A stretch of 26,942 bases of DNA from CAZIRF01 sp964541755 (GTDB taxonomy: Bacteria; Spirochaetota; Spirochaetia; Treponematales; Breznakiellaceae), in NCBI GenBank assembly GCA_964541755.1, contig CAZIRF010000040.1, positions 1 through 26,942 on the forward strand, written 5' to 3'. Made by a program: the position numbers and the translations under genes. Positions 16,226 through 23,407 of this stretch are shown here, in pieces. A model generated the notes under the pieces. It ran no database searches and was not told where the DNA came from. It was given only the letters and a program-made list of their open reading frames with translations. How positions within the stretch are numbered: position 1 is the first letter of the stretch; every line of letters starts with the position of its first letter.

Positions 16226-16272
16226 TCAACACCGGTTTAAAAGTTCCGCTTTTCACCGGTGCTGACATATAT

Positions 16273-16878
16273 TTAACCACTCGTCCAAGTCACTATATTA
16301 TTAGAAGCAAAATCGGCGTGTGATGTTTTTATTCCTGCTCTTGTACCATTCAAGTCAAGCCCGGTATTATTTAACGCTGCGTAGTTTTTCCACGTTCCAA
16401 GCGGTGCCTTGATCAGCTCGATAGGGCTCGGGATGTTCGTCTCGATGCCAGCAGTAGTATCGGCATCGCGTTTTGCCCCGAGTATCGCATACTGTTGGCG
16501 CATCTTCTCGACGTATTCGAAGGGTGAATCATAGCCATCATAACTGTATGCCACTACATCCTGCTCATTCCCGCCAGTGGCAATATTCGCGATATACGTA
16601 AAAGATGGATAAGTGACTACCTGCCCGCCATTACCCGCGGCCAAGACACTGGCAAACGCAGTCATATTCGGTGCCACATTGCCAGCCAGAGGTCGAACCG
16701 CAGAAGCCTCGCCATCTGTCACCCGATTCCACTCATTATACCCCCAGCGGGTTACATTCCAGGTCATCGGAGTACCGCCCTCTATCCGCCCCCACACCGG
16801 GTTCTCCCGTCCCACAATCCCGCCAGCAGGTGGCGCATTCCAGGGATGCACCTCGTTCCAGTCGTTGGTGCTGTCGCT
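16273..16878 (-). pseudogene. Fragment of an unknown secreted or surface protein
   Basis: About 200 codons are open on the minus strand, with no ATG near the left end (first possible start GTG at 16851) and a TAA at 16879-16881 just upstream. The protein is rich in Trp, Asn, Thr, Gly and Tyr (NDWNEVHPWNAPPAGG, WNVTRWGYNEWNRV, NIATGGNEQDVVAYSYDGYD), the composition of an extracellular or carbohydrate-active protein. There is no signal peptide, so it is most likely an internal or C-terminal piece of a larger gene moved here. It separates the truncated antitoxin from its original upstream DNA. I do not recognise the family. Confidence 0.5.
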
Positions 16879-16909
16879 TTAAACCCGTGCTTAGCGCTAA
16901 CTGGAAATA

Positions 16910-16938
16910 TTGACACCCTATTAGGTAGGGTATATATT
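16910..16938 (+). promoter_or_regulatory. Promoter of the RelE/HTH toxin-antitoxin pair
   Basis: A consensus TTGACA (16910-16915) is 17 bases from TATATT (16933-16938). The -10 box ends six bases before the ATG at 16945, and no ribosome site is present, so the message would be leaderless. Confidence 0.75.
16915..16931. promoter_or_regulatory. Operator-like palindrome in the promoter spacer
   Basis: ACCCTA, five bases, TAGGGT: a perfect inverted repeat lying exactly between the -35 and -10 boxes. It is the natural candidate binding site for the HTH antitoxin encoded at 17292, giving autorepression. Confidence 0.6.
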
Positions 16939-16944
16939 CATAAT

Positions 16945-17295
16945 ATGACCCGTGAATTTGTTTACATGCCCGAATTCGAGAAATAATAGAAGGAAACAAC
17001 TCTTTCTGATGACGATCTTAAGGATCTGGAAATCTTCCTATGTGAGCATCCCGAAGCAGGTAAACTTATTCAAGGAACAGGAGGGTTGAGAAAATTCAGA
17101 TGGGCTGTTCCCGGACGGGGCAAAAGTGGAGGAATCAGGAATCTCTATGTGGATTTTGCCTATTATGAGAAAATCTATATGATTACCTGCTTTCGCAAGA
17201 ACGTATAGGAGAGCCTTTCCTCGGCACAGAAAAGAGCTATCAAGCTACTTATCGAGATGATTCTCAATAACTTGCGAAAAGGAGATACCCAATGA
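16945..17295 (+). pseudogene. RelE/HigB-family toxin with three in-frame stops
   Basis: The frame reads MTREFVYMPEFEK, TAA, TAG, KETTLSDDDLKDLEIFL, then GTGGLRKFRWAVPGRGKSGG and FAYYEKIYMITCFRKNV, TAG, and ESLSSAQKRAIKLLIEMI before a final TGA. This is a complete RelE/HigB RNase frame with the Arg/Lys-rich centre, interrupted by stops at 16984, 16987 and 17206. The first pair stands where the family usually has Gln-Trp, so single transitions (CAA to TAA, TGG to TAG) explain them. The frame is otherwise unshifted and its final TGA overlaps the antitoxin ATG, so the operon shape is intact. No active toxin can be made by normal decoding. Confidence 0.88.
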
Positions 17296-17621
17296 GTGAG
17301 AACGATACTACTTTTTTCGGTTCCATTATGACCGGGCTCAATGAAGCACTGGAATACACCAAGGGGAACCTACCCTCCATAAAGCGAAGGAAGGTTTCAA
17401 TATCTCCTGTTCCGAAGTACAACGCCGGAGAAATTAAGGCGATAAGAAGCTCGTTGAACTTGTCCCAAATGGTTTTTGCCGAAGCCGTCGGGGTTTCCGT
17501 GAAGACAGTTGAAGCTTGGGAATCAGGAAGAAACAAGCCCCGGGGACCAGCGTCCAGACTCCTGCAACTACTGGAAAAAGATCATCAATTTCTTAAAGAA
17601 CATGAGATCCTGAGCGTCTAA
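17292..17621 (+). CDS. HTH (XRE-type) antitoxin of the RelE/HigB family pair
   Basis: The 109-residue protein has an N-terminal arm (FFGSIMTGLNEALEYTKG), a basic linker, and an HTH domain at residues 46-80 (IKAIRSSLNLSQMVFAEAV, VSVKTVEAWESGRNKP), the arrangement of NadS/HigA-like antitoxins that follow RelE-type toxins. It is intact, though its toxin gene is dead. It overlaps the toxin frame by four bases and is followed by a good terminator. The likely role is to repress its own promoter through the palindrome at 16915-16931; with no toxin to block it may have drifted into a plain repressor. AAAAGGAGATA at 17277 serves as ribosome site. Confidence 0.9.
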   Translation: MSENDTTFFGSIMTGLNEALEYTKGNLPSIKRRKVSISPVPKYNAGEIKAIRSSLNLSQMVFAEAVGVSVKTVEAWESGRNKPRGPASRLLQLLEKDHQFLKEHEILSV

Positions 17622-17658
17622 AGCGCTGCACTCCAAAACAATGTTTCATACCAAGGAG

Positions 17659-17691
17659 GACCGAGGTCCGATTCGCGGACCTTGGTCTTTT
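17659..17691 (+). terminator. Rho-independent terminator
   Basis: A 12-bp stem (GACCGAGGTCCG with CGGACCTTGGTC, one G-T pair, loop ATTCG) followed by TTTT. It ends the toxin-antitoxin operon. Confidence 0.85.
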
Positions 17692-17694
17692 ATG

Positions 17695-17723
17695 TTGTCG
17701 GACATCTATAATCGATTTATACT
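17695..17723 (+). promoter_or_regulatory. Promoter of the hicBA remnant
   Basis: TTGTCG (17695-17700), 17 bases, TATACT (17718-17723). The -10 box ends six bases before the hicB ATG at 17730, the same spacing as in the RelE promoter. Confidence 0.6.
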
Positions 17724-17729
17724 GAAAAC

Positions 17730-17936
17730 ATGAACGAGTTGATATTCCTTGTAGAAGAGGATCTTGAAGGCGGGTATAGCGCCAGAGCCTTGAACACTCC
17801 CATATTCACCCAAGGAGATACCATGGATGAATTACGGTAGAATGTCCGTGATGCTGTTGAGTGTCATTTTCCAGAGAACAAGCCAGCCATTATCCGCTTG
17901 CACATCGTAAAGGAAGAAGTTCTGTCCCATGCCTAA
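17730..17936 (+). pseudogene. hicB: HicB-like antitoxin with in-frame TAG
   Basis: The frame reads MNELIFLVEEDLEGGYSARA, LNTPIFTQGDTMDELR, TAG (17838), NVRDAVECHFPENKPAIIRL, HIVKEEVLSHA. This is the HicB partial RNase-H-like fold: the E-x-D-x-x-G-G-Y-x-A-x-A core and the D-T-x-x-E-L helix are typical, with order hicB then hicA. The TAG replaces a residue that is usually Lys or Gln in the helix and would stop the protein after 36 residues. The rest of the frame is undamaged, pointing to a recent single-base loss. Confidence 0.83.
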
Positions 17937-18033
17937 ACTGCCAAGGGATATCATTGTCACCCTTCATGACATCCTTTGTGAACTTGCTGCTTTCCTGGAA
18001 ATCGACCAAGAGACCATACTCAAGCAATTATGA
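17929..18033 (+). pseudogene. hicA: HicA toxin with internal deletion
   Basis: The 34-residue frame joins the standard HicA start MPKLPRDI directly to a standard HicA end (VTLHDILCELAAFLEIDQET, then ILKQL). The middle, including the catalytic His of the G-S-H motif, is missing, about 35 to 40 codons. The reading frame is kept across the deletion. The start overlaps the hicB end by eight bases as in working hicBA operons. It cannot cut RNA. Confidence 0.8.
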
Positions 18034-18055
18034 ATATGTAACCCGACGATCCCGG

Positions 18056-18106
18056 CCGCCCCCCTCGTGCGGGGGAATAGTCTTACAAAGCCTCTATCTC
18101 TTCAAT
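18056..18106 (-). repeat. 51-bp direct repeat, copy 2 (rpn 3' end)
   Basis: Identical to 15413-15463 and part of the rpn pseudogene that follows. The repeat includes the last seven codons, the stop and a GC hairpin beyond it. The two copies bracket the toxin-antitoxin remnants. Confidence 0.92.
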
Positions 18107-18774
18107 ACTCAAACCGGTTGCCTGGGCGATAGTCTCAACAGGTATCCCAAGGGCTTTGAATGCACGGGCATTTCGCTGCCGTTCTTCCAAACGGCCCTTC
18201 TCAAGGCCCTGCTCGACCCCTTCTTCACGGCCTTCTTCACGGGCTTTTTTTTGTACGCGTTCCATTGTCGTGGCGAACATGTTGTGCACCTCCTTGAGGG
18301 AATTGACCCGGTCCGTAACGAGATCGCTGCCCTCACGGTCCCGGAACAGGTTGTTTATCCAGTTCTTGATGATTTCGAAGAGGGCCGGGTTCTCGTCCCG
18401 CATCATCCCCACGAGGTTGTCGATATTGGAAGTATTGCCGGAAGGGTCTTGCGGCCCGGTTCCTGCTTGAGTATGGTCTGATACAGCTCGCAGATGTAGC
18501 GAAGCATCCGCAGGCTCATGAAGCGGTCGACGGTCGACTGGAACTCGATCAAGAGGTAGATGTAGAGGTCCTTACCAGAAAGCCGCACCTTCCACACGAG
18601 GTCCGATTCCCGCGCCTTGAACTCCTCGCTTACAAAGCTCTTTTCGAAGCTCTCGAGGCTGTCCCAGTCGATGTCTTTGACAACGTCGAGCTCCACAAAG
18701 CCCGTCAAGAGCTGCCGGACGATCTCCGGGTGCGAAAACAGGTACTTGTAGGCTCGATCCACACGGTACGCCAT
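18083..18774 (-). pseudogene. Rpn-family (PD-(D/E)XK) recombination-promoting nuclease, broken
   Basis: The N-terminal piece (MAYRVDRAYKYLFSHPEIVR, SEEFKARESDLVWKVRL, YIYLLIEFQSTVDRFMSLR) has the PD-(D/E)XK core of Rpn/YhgA-like proteins, with Asp in ESDLVW and the E-F-Q segment as nuclease residues. The frame then stops at 18403 soon after LPAILPI, where family members go on with IVLYNG and about 80 more residues. The C-terminal piece, in another frame (DNLVGMMRDENPALFEIIKN, then a charged coiled coil with EEGREEGVEQGLEKGRLEER, and SIEEIEAL), follows at once. An internal deletion with a frame change thus joined the two ends. Intact relatives are about 300 residues and promote RecA-independent recombination. 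Confidence 0.88.
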
Positions 18775-18780
18775 ACCTGA

Positions 18781-18789
18781 ATTATAGCA
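18781..18789 (-). promoter_or_regulatory. Extended -10 promoter of rpn
   Basis: TGCTATAAT on the minus strand is a perfect extended -10 box, six bases before the ATG at 18774. No clear -35 is seen. The gene would be leaderless. Confidence 0.6.
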
Positions 18790-18858
18790 CCACGGGGTAC
18801 CAAACGGTAGTCTTGTGTATGTAGCGAACGCCCATACAGCCCCTGCCTGTTTTCCCCC

Positions 18859-18999
18859 CTACTCCGTAATCTTCAAGAAGCCGCCCCAGGCCCATCCGAC
18901 GATGCCGTCCTTGGTCTTGACCTTGTACCAGGGGGCGCGATTGCCGCCGATGGTTTCAAGTTTGCCGATGGCCATTACGGTACAATTTTCGTTCCATTT
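18859..18999 (-). pseudogene. C-terminal remnant of a bacterial SH3-like domain protein
   Basis: The frame KWNENCTVMAIGKLETIGG, then RAPWYKVKTKDGIVGWAWGG, ending FLKITE, is the last two thirds of an SH3b domain, where APWYKV and the G-W-A-W-G-G-F segment are typical of SH3 repeats in cell-wall or surface proteins. The N-terminal part and any signal peptide are missing; the frame meets the end of the GH26-like pseudogene in another frame near 18999. Probably a neighbouring gene fused by deletion. Confidence 0.65.
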
Positions 19000-19685
19000 G
19001 CTGGCAACTCGTCCCGGGTCAAGATGTATTCGGATTCGAGGAGTTCGCGAGTGTTGCGGCTGCTTACCAGGGACCAGGATTCAGTGGGCCAGCTGTGCCA
19101 GGATACCCAGTAGGCGACTGCAGGGTAGTCTTCCTTGAGGCGTTTTTCGCAGAGGCGGGTGTCCAGTTTACCGTTGGCGGTTTTGGGGCTGTACTCGGCA
19201 AGGCCCAGGGGTTGCGCGGGTCCCAATTTATCGTAACCCAGCCCCCTGCTTCCAATAGTCGACAAGGTATTGATTGGCCTTCGAGAGTTGGTCGGCAGAA
19301 AATATCTGGTCGTGCTCGTAATCGAGGCCGATCATTCCCACCCACTTGCCGCTTTGTGCATGGAGGGCTTCCACCATTCGGCGGTAGCCGTCTATCTGGT
19401 GTTCCGCGCTTATCTGGTCGCCGTGGTAGCAATTCTGGCCCGACACCACACCGGGCAGGTCGCCACGGGAGAGGTCAATAATATGCTGATACAGTGCTCG
19501 GGTTGACAGGGTGGCTTCCGGGTCTGCGGGGGGCGCACTTAGTATGAGCTCGGCGGGATCCCTTCCTTGTGTTGGCCGAGTGGCTGAGTCGTTCCCGGCG
19601 CATTTACACAGGAGACAAGCATTGAACCCGACAGCAGTACGGCAGTTGCGATCGGATACCGAATAGCGGATTTGATTACAATCAT
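18975..19685 (-). pseudogene. GH26-like glycoside hydrolase lipoprotein, frameshifted
   Basis: Pieces in three frames make one protein. From 19685: signal and lipobox MIVIKSAIRYPIATAVLLSG, SMLVSC. Next frame (to 19228): RALYQHIIDLSRGDLPGVVS, GQNCYHG, KWVGMIGLDYEHDQIFSADQ, YLVDYWKQG. Then GGWVTINWDPRNPW in a second frame after a G-run, and finally YSPKTANGKLDTRLCEKRLK, VAYWVSWHSWPTESWSLVSS, SEYILTRDEL in a third. The W-H-S-W and TRDEL end and the GLDYEHD and NWDPRNP stretches resemble family 26 mannanases; the middle with the acid/base Glu is deleted. The start overlaps the preceding gene by four bases (ATGA). Homopolymer shifts could be sequencing errors, but the deletion is not. Family call is moderate. 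Confidence 0.62.
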
Positions 19686-20095
19686 TGCGCAATTATCTTG
19701 TTGACGGTCCAGAGCATTGTCCCTATCTGGAAGGAACCTGCTTCACCGGTTTTGGTATCAATGATCTTTACCGGAGTTGCGCAGTGGAGTTTCCAGGTCT
19801 TCAAGATGCTCGCTTTTTCGTCGAGTATTTGCACGATGACTTCCTCTTGCTCTGCGACCATGAGGTCTATTTGGGCAGACAGGCGCGGAAAGGCCATGAA
19901 GTCGTGCACTTCCCCGAAGCGCATGATGATGGTAAAGCCACTGCGATCTTCGCAGGTGTTGTCGTCGATGAGTTCGCCCAATGAGGTCTTGGCTGCCTTC
20001 TTGTAGTCAAGTTCTTCGCGACTGACGTCAAGGTTTGCAATTTCCTTGAAGCGAAAGACTTTTCCCGCGTAGACGACACGATAGGGGTAGAACAC
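19682..20095 (-). CDS. Uncharacterised 137-residue protein
   Basis: GTG at 20095 is the start, with AAAGGAG about eight bases upstream. The protein is soluble, without a signal peptide, and mixed alpha/beta (MFYPYRVVYAGKVFRFKEIA, SGFTIIMRFGEVHDFMAFPR, LKTWKLHCATPVKIIDTKTG). It ends four bases inside the GH26-like pseudogene, so the two were translated together. I do not recognise the family. The frame is intact while the partner is broken, so it either has an independent role or has not yet decayed. Confidence 0.7.
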   Translation of the reverse strand: MFYPYRVVYAGKVFRFKEIANLDVSREELDYKKAAKTSLGELIDDNTCEDRSGFTIIMRFGEVHDFMAFPRLSAQIDLMVAEQEEVIVQILDEKASILKTWKLHCATPVKIIDTKTGEAGSFQIGTMLWTVNKIIAQ

Positions 20096-20385
20096 CGAGG
20101 GACTCCTTTACCATCAAAATCACTCCCATACGATACACCCTGTGTAAAGCCCCGGGAAGGGTGAAATTCGGCTAAAAGTAAAGGAAACATGCAGGATATA
20201 TGGGGGAAAGTGCAAAAATCGGGGCTGATGGGAGAGGCCTCCGCGGGCGGCGTAGCGCAGGATCCCGGCCCAGAGGGCCGGAGCCGGAGCCGACGCGGGT
20301 CTACAGGTGGCCGCGCTGTCTATGGCGGGGGGCGGCGAGGCGCCCCCCGCCGCATACCCCCCACTCTTCTTGTGCCAACAGGGAC
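20096..20385. other. 290-bp GC-rich non-coding stretch
   Basis: Between the 137-residue gene and the TolC-family stop I see no credible gene. It holds one strong hairpin (GGCGGGGGGC at 20324 with GCCCCCCGCC at 20342) that could end the efflux operon transcript, but no T-run follows. The ribosome site of the 137-residue gene is at its left end. Confidence 0.5.
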
Positions 20386-22026
20386 TCAGTCGGCTTTTGC
20401 GGCTTCGAGGGCGCGTATTTCGCCGCGGTACTGGGCGAGGTCGCCCCAGGCTTGGGCAAGGGGGACGAGGGATTCGAGGAGTTCGGTGAGGGCGGTGATT
20501 TCCGATCCTGAGCCGGCGCGCAGTTGGAGGGCTTGGCGTTCGAGGTCGCCGCCGCGGGCGTCCTGGTCGAGGCGGGCCCAGGAGAGTTTTTCGAGGAGGA
20601 GGTCCATCGTAAGGTAGCGCTCGCGTATCCAGGACAGGAGCTGCCTGCGGGCGTCCTGTTCGACGGCGTCGGCTTCGGCGAGTTCTGCGCGGGCGCGTTC
20701 AAGGGCGGCTTTGGAGGCGGCGCTGCCGAAGATGGTGCCGGAGGTACCCAGGGAGAGGTTGAGTTGCCAGTCGTCCTTGCGGTACCAGTCGGTTTCAATA
20801 AAGGGGAAGCGGGGGCCGCCGTAGGAGAGTTCGAATTGCAGGCCGATGTCGGGGAGGCCCCGGGCCGTGGTTTGGGCGAGGGCCAGGGCTTTTTCACGGG
20901 CTTCGCGGCCAAGGCGGGCCAGGGCGAGGCTGTGGCTGCCGGCGGGGATGCCGGTAAGGGCTTCGGCGAGCTCCTGCGGGGCGGGTTCGGGGGCGACGGG
21001 GTCGAGGACGAGTTCATCGAGGGAGAGGCCGGGCAGGGCTGCGGCGCGGGCGAGGCGGTCCAAGAGCGAAGAGATGCGGTCGTCGAGGCGCAGGAGTTCC
21101 AGTTCCAGTTCCTTGAGGCGGATGCGGGTCTTGGACAGTTCGCTTGCGGTAAGGAAGCCGGCGTCTTCGCTGGCGGTGGCGAGGGCGAGCATGCGGCTGG
21201 AAATGGCGGACTGGAACTGGAGGATGCGGCGGACTTCGCGCAGGCAGTAGAGGCTGTCGAGGGCCCCCTGAATGGTGGCGAGGGTTTCGCGTTCATCGGA
21301 GTATGTTTTGAGGCGGGCGACTTCCAGGGCGGCCCCGGCGAGCTCAATCCCGCGGGAGATCTTGCCCCAGGTAAAGAGGGGGACTTCCCCTTTTAAGGCG
21401 AAGTTGTACCAGGTCTCTTCCATGCCCTTGTAGATGACGGTATCGGTGGCGGGAAGGAGTACGGTGCCCGTGCCGGTGTCGATGGAGCCCAGTTCGCCGC
21501 GGGTAAGGGTGATGGGGCCGATGGGGTTCCCGGTAAAGCGGGCACCGCCTTCGGCGCTGACGAGCGGGAGGCGCCGGCCGCGGGCGGCGGAGAGGTCGGC
21601 CTGGGCGGCGCGGGAGCGGGCCTTGGCGGCGGCGAGGGCGGGGTTTTCGACGAGGGAGCGGGCAAGGAGGGCGGCGCGGGTCCAGGGGGGGCCTTCTTGG
21701 GCAGCTTGCGGGATTGCCGCGGCTGTGGGGAGCGGGTCGGCAGTGGATGCGGCCGGGGCGGCTTCCGGGGCTGGCGCGGGGTCGGAGGGCTCTTCAATGA
21801 AGAGGGTCTCGAAGCGTGCGAGGAGGGCCCCGCGGCGCTCGAGGAAGTCGTCGAAGGACAGGGCTCCCGCGCTTTTTTGGGGGGCACTCCCCTCTTGGGC
21901 CCCGGCCACAGGGGCGGCGCAGAGCACAAGGAAGAAGAGGAGGCTGCCGGCCACCAGCCGGTGGCCGGTCAGAACCGGGCGCCCGGTTAGGGCCGGGCGT
22001 CCTGTCATGGCATGACTATTCGTCAT
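20386..22026 (-). CDS. TolC-family outer-membrane efflux protein
   Basis: The 546-residue protein has a signal peptide (VAGSLLFFLVLCAAPVAGAQ), a Pro/Ala-rich linker, and an outer-membrane efflux domain with two similar halves: LVENPALAAAKARSRAAQAD, PLFTWGKISRGIELAGAALE, and later LALARLGREAREKALALAQ, PDIGLQFELSYGG, LSLGTSGTIFGSAASKAALE. Such proteins form trimers with a barrel in the outer membrane and a long periplasmic helical tunnel. Before the signal peptide lies an odd repeat (TGRPALTGRPVLTGH), so the true start could be the ATG seven codons on. It is the last gene of the efflux operon and its start overlaps the lipoprotein gene by eleven bases. Confidence 0.9.
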   Translation of the reverse strand: MTNSHAMTGRPALTGRPVLTGHRLVAGSLLFFLVLCAAPVAGAQEGSAPQKSAGALSFDDFLERRGALLARFETLFIEEPSDPAPAPEAAPAASTADPLPTAAAIPQAAQEGPPWTRAALLARSLVENPALAAAKARSRAAQADLSAARGRRLPLVSAEGGARFTGNPIGPITLTRGELGSIDTGTGTVLLPATDTVIYKGMEETWYNFALKGEVPLFTWGKISRGIELAGAALEVARLKTYSDERETLATIQGALDSLYCLREVRRILQFQSAISSRMLALATASEDAGFLTASELSKTRIRLKELELELLRLDDRISSLLDRLARAAALPGLSLDELVLDPVAPEPAPQELAEALTGIPAGSHSLALARLGREAREKALALAQTTARGLPDIGLQFELSYGGPRFPFIETDWYRKDDWQLNLSLGTSGTIFGSAASKAALERARAELAEADAVEQDARRQLLSWIRERYLTMDLLLEKLSWARLDQDARGGDLERQALQLRAGSGSEITALTELLESLVPLAQAWGDLAQYRGEIRALEAAKAD

Positions 22027-23407
22027 GGGGACTTACCTCGAGCTGGATGCGGGAGGCGCGGCCGTTTCGCAGGGTCGCCGGTGCGGGGGAGTCGATCGTG
22101 TAGAGGCTGGCGTCTGCCATTCGCGCTTCGATGCTTATGACAAGGATACCGGCTTTGCGGCTTTCTTCGGTGGCGGCGGGGTCGGCCTCGTCGATGTCGT
22201 CGAGGGTCCACGTGATAGTGCCCAGGTCAAAGCGGCCGGCGACGGTGCCGCTGGCGGTGTCCTCTGCGGCGGAAGAGGCGACGGCACGCTCCTCCCCTGC
22301 CACGAGGACGGCGATCTCCACGCCGTTGAGGCCGACGCCGCTTGCGGTATCGAGGACCTCGCCGGCGAGGGAGGCCTGGAAGCGGTAGCGCTGGAGGACG
22401 ACGTTGTTGGTGGGAATGGTTTCGTCCTCACCGAAGGAATCGGTTTCGAGGTACCAGTCGTCCGCGTCGCCCTCTTGGGCGCTGAGGCCGTTGCCGTCGA
22501 GGTCGGCATCTTGAAAGACGCCTGTGTTGAGGCCGCCGGGGTTTGCCGGAACGGGGCTTGCAGACGGATCCGGCTCGCCCGCGCGCCAGCCGTCGAGGGA
22601 CCAGGAGACGCGGGCGATGGCCTTGTGGACTTCGTCGCTGTGGCCGGGTTGGCGGGGGAAGCGGACGGTGAGCGACCAGGCCCCGTTGGCGTCGCTCGTC
22701 GTGGTAAAGAGGGTCGGGTCGTCCCAGGCGCTATCGGCGACGACCGGTTCAGGGTCTGCGGGAACTGCTTCCGTACTGTAGGTCCAGCTCGAGGGGATGC
22801 GTACCTGTACCGGGACGTTGGCCAGGGGCTCGGGGCTTGCCGGATCGTCGGTATTACCCCAGTCACTGGTCGTGCCCCGAAGGGTGGCCTCGGACCAGAT
22901 GGATTCAATCGAAAAGGGTTCAAACTGATTGCTTACATCCGACACCACGTGGAGGGGGCTGGGATTGGGGTGGAGGCCGTAGTCGGGGTGCCAGACAAGG
23001 AGCCAGACTTGCGTGCGGTCGGCCGTCTTGCCGAACTCGCTTTGGAAGGTCTCCCAGATAACACCGGCAAACTGGAAGCTGCCGTCGTCGTCGCTTACGG
23101 TGGACAAGAAATAGCGGTAGCTGTCGCGGCTCGCGGCAGAGGGGAGTGTCGAAGTGTCGCCGTCGACCCAGGCGTTCAAGTCCGCATCGCGGGAAGAGGC
23201 GCTCGTGTAGAGCCAGACGCGGGCATTGGCGACGCCGACAGTGTTGCCTTCGGCTTCGGCATCCGCATCGAGGATGCGCCCGTCGATGCTGGCGGTAAAG
23301 ACGGCGGAACAGGAGGCCAGGAGGGCTACAAGACTGGCTACGAAGAGGATTTTGGCGGTTTTGCGCAACGCGCTGTGGGTGCGGGTGGGACTATCAGTAT
23401 GGATCAT
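22016..23407 (-). CDS. Large lipoprotein with carboxypeptidase-regulatory-like domains
   Basis: The 463-residue protein has a clear lipobox (LVALLASC, Cys33). The mature part is acidic, with strands and Gly/Asp turns. Two stretches look like carboxypeptidase regulatory-like (peptidase-associated) domains: ASIDGRILDADAEAEGNTVG, followed by an SDDDGSFQFAGVIW motif, and near the end QASLAGEVLDTASGVGLNGV with a related G-x-F-D-L-G strand. A DADLDGNGLSAQEGDAD segment resembles a calcium-binding loop. The gene is joined to the pump gene by ATGA and overlaps the TolC gene, so it is made with the pump. A lipoprotein here is unusual; it may stabilise the tripartite channel or be its cargo. Confidence 0.82.
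   Translation of the reverse strand: MIHTDSPTRTHSALRKTAKILFVASLVALLASCSAVFTASIDGRILDADAEAEGNTVGVANARVWLYTSASSRDADLNAWVDGDTSTLPSAASRDSYRYFLSTVSDDDGSFQFAGVIWETFQSEFGKTADRTQVWLLVWHPDYGLHPNPSPLHVVSDVSNQFEPFSIESIWSEATLRGTTSDWGNTDDPASPEPLANVPVQVRIPSSWTYSTEAVPADPEPVVADSAWDDPTLFTTTSDANGAWSLTVRFPRQPGHSDEVHKAIARVSWSLDGWRAGEPDPSASPVPANPGGLNTGVFQDADLDGNGLSAQEGDADDWYLETDSFGEDETIPTNNVVLQRYRFQASLAGEVLDTASGVGLNGVEIAVLVAGEERAVASSAAEDTASGTVAGRFDLGTITWTLDDIDEADPAATEESRKAGILVISIEARMADASLYTIDSPAPATLRNGRASRIQLEVSPHDE

Noticed and set aside
16945..17936. Recoding of TAG/TAA as sense codons in the toxin-antitoxin genes
   Set aside because: Neighbouring intact genes end with TAA, TAG and TGA in normal fashion, and hicA also carries a deletion; decay is the simpler account.
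15413..18106. A composite transposon or insertion sequence between the 51-bp repeats
   Set aside because: No transposase, terminal inverted repeats or target duplication are seen; the repeats are rpn gene ends.
20301..21347. A long minus-strand frame rich in Pro, Ser and Ala
   Set aside because: It overlaps the TolC-family gene in another frame; the composition is an artefact of high GC.
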